Source of the DNA: Bacillus timonensis | GTDB lineage: Bacteria; Bacillota; Bacilli; Bacillales; Bacillaceae_L | Length of the DNA: 64,000 nt | Assembly: GCF_000285535.1 (NCBI RefSeq) | Contig: NZ_HE610985.1 | Location: forward strand, 1,308,763-1,372,762 | Direction of reading: 5' to 3' | Shown: positions 63,061 through 64,000 of the stretch, piece by piece | How positions within the stretch are numbered: position 1 is the stretch's first letter | How the letters are laid out: every line of letters begins with the position of its first letter | The notes under the pieces: model-generated | The model's input: the letters and a program-made list of their open reading frames with translations, nothing else | What the model was told of the DNA's origin: nothing | The model's database searches: none | Made by a program: the position numbers and the translations under genes

Positions 63061-63164
63061 CTATAACAAAAAATTACGAAATGTTATGAATCTATGACAT
63101 TTTTCGATATAATAATAGAAGATTCTACAATTCTTCCTATATTAATAACGCCGGAGAGAATAAC

Positions 63165-64000
63165 ATGTTAAAGCTTTTTAACATTACTTTGCAAACTAAA
63201 ATTATCACATTAATTATTTCATTAATCGTTTTTGTTATTTCAATCCTAACAGGGATGTTTATTTATTATGAAGCAAAGGACACAAATGCAGAAATGCAAA
63301 AACTTGCTTTACAGGCGTCCCGCACACTCTCATTAATACCCATCATGAAGGATGTTTCTCAAGAAAACCTGCAATCAGGTTCGATGCAAGCTATTACACA
63401 ACAAATTGGTAACCAGGCCGGTGCGAATTATGTCCTCATTGACTATAAGGACGGGCTGAGTATGTCATACCCTACTTATGAAGCTAGCCATTCCGCTTTT
63501 GATCTAGAAAACTACAAAGCAATTGTTTTTGGTGGTTTTTACACGATTGAAACAGATAATGAACTTGGTACTATTTTATGGGGAAAGGCGCCTATTATTG
63601 CTGACGAACATGGTCACCAGATCGTAGGTGTTGTAAGCGTTGGCTTTTTAAAAAGCGAGATACAACAAAATATTAATCAGAAGTTATTAAAAACGCTTCT
63701 TATCGCAATTATTGTTTTAATAGTTGGTTTATTTGGTGGAGTCTTATTAGCAAAAAGTATTCGAAATGACATTATGGGGCTAGAGCCACATGAAATTGCT
63801 TCTTTATACAGAGAAAGGAATGCAATCTTAAAATCAGTTAAAGAAGGAATTATCGCAATCGATAATAAGGGATCTATTACATTACTTAATAAATCTGCAA
63901 AACAAATGCTTGGAATTTCGAATGACAGTATTAACAAACCAATCAAAGAACTCCTACCTAACACAAGAATGCTTCGGGTCTTGGAAACCAATATGGTTGA
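63165..64000 (+). CDS. DctS/CitA-type sensor histidine kinase (5' part)
   Basis: The frame starts at ATG 63165 (GGAGAG upstream) and runs off the window, giving 278 residues. Membrane segment 1 is near residues 12-35, an extracellular sCache-like sensor follows, segment 2 is near 172-192, then the linker IMGLEPHEIASLYRERNAIL and a PAS domain (KEGIIAIDNKGSITLLNKSA). This layout is typical of DcuS/CitA/DctS kinases that sense citrate, malate or other dicarboxylates. The kinase core and partner regulator lie outside the window. Confidence 0.88.
   Translation, partial: MLKLFNITLQTKIITLIISLIVFVISILTGMFIYYEAKDTNAEMQKLALQASRTLSLIPIMKDVSQENLQSGSMQAITQQIGNQAGANYVLIDYKDGLSMSYPTYEASHSAFDLENYKAIVFGGFYTIETDNELGTILWGKAPIIADEHGHQIVGVVSVGFLKSEIQQNINQKLLKTLLIAIIVLIVGLFGGVLLAKSIRNDIMGLEPHEIASLYRERNAILKSVKEGIIAIDNKGSITLLNKSAKQMLGISNDSINKPIKELLPNTRMLRVLETNMV

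Noticed and set aside
1-64000. tRNA, rRNA, insertion sequences or prophage
   Set aside because: None recognised on reading both strands; no transposase, integrase or phage genes among the open frames.

Overview
The window is a chromosomal segment of an endospore-forming, low-GC Bacillaceae bacterium (Bacillus or a close genus). The evidence is a complete gerPABCDEF spore-coat operon, comK, addBA-sbcDC, the hemEHY/pbpF/yhf cluster, GGAGG-type ribosome binding sites, a T-box leader, and many short perfect rho-independent terminators. Gene content and order resemble the addAB-gerP-yhj-comK-yhf-hem part of the B. subtilis chromosome, interrupted by genes B. subtilis lacks or places elsewhere. I see no rRNA, tRNA, transposase, prophage or CRISPR array.

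Region by region. 0-3.5 kb: a DUF418 membrane protein and gerPA-F, including a gerPD that starts at GTG. 3.5-15.4 kb (minus strand): sbcC, sbcD, addA and addB. addB is split by a -1 frameshift at an A6 run that is also a textbook A-AAA-AAC slippery heptamer. 15.6-21 kb: an MFS transporter, then a class I ribonucleotide reductase operon (alpha, beta, flavodoxin) under a cobalamin riboswitch with its own terminator. 21-22.7 kb: two GNAT acetyltransferases and a VOC protein. 22.7-36.2 kb: a large gene block on the minus strand. It holds a 1080-residue MalT/SARP-type regulator, a Liv-type ABC transporter (binding protein, two ATPases, two permeases), a 59-residue unknown protein, a KAS III-like enzyme with an altered active site, an alpha/beta hydrolase, an SDR reductase and, past a 52-bp tandem repeat array, an acyl-CoA ligase. 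This looks like an uncharacterised regulated uptake and CoA-dependent carboxylate pathway and is the best candidate here for an undescribed system. 36-41.8 kb: signal peptidase, TVP38 protein, S9 peptidase, YhjD-like protein, comK and an IDEAL-domain protein. 41.8-46.2 kb: glyoxylate shunt genes aceB-aceA and an M48 protease. 46.3-48.3 kb: T-box-controlled argS. 48.3-54.9 kb: an alkyltransferase-like protein, AzlCD, enoyl-CoA hydratase, acyl-CoA ligase, lipoate ligase, an MBL hydrolase and a YhfH-type zinc-ribbon microprotein. 54.9-61.5 kb: hemY, hemH, hemE, pbpF and a heme monooxygenase. 61.6-64 kb: a membrane transporter and the 5' part of a DctS/CitA-type sensor kinase, cut by the window edge.

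Themes: DNA break repair (AddAB, SbcCD), spore germination, competence, heme synthesis and turnover, and fatty or organic acid use (two acyl-CoA ligases, enoyl-CoA hydratase, glyoxylate shunt, Liv cluster). Regulation visible in the DNA includes a B12 riboswitch, an arginine T-box, possible ComK AT-boxes, a candidate sigma-K promoter, a palindrome over the ace promoter, and several intergenic hairpin repeats of unknown role.
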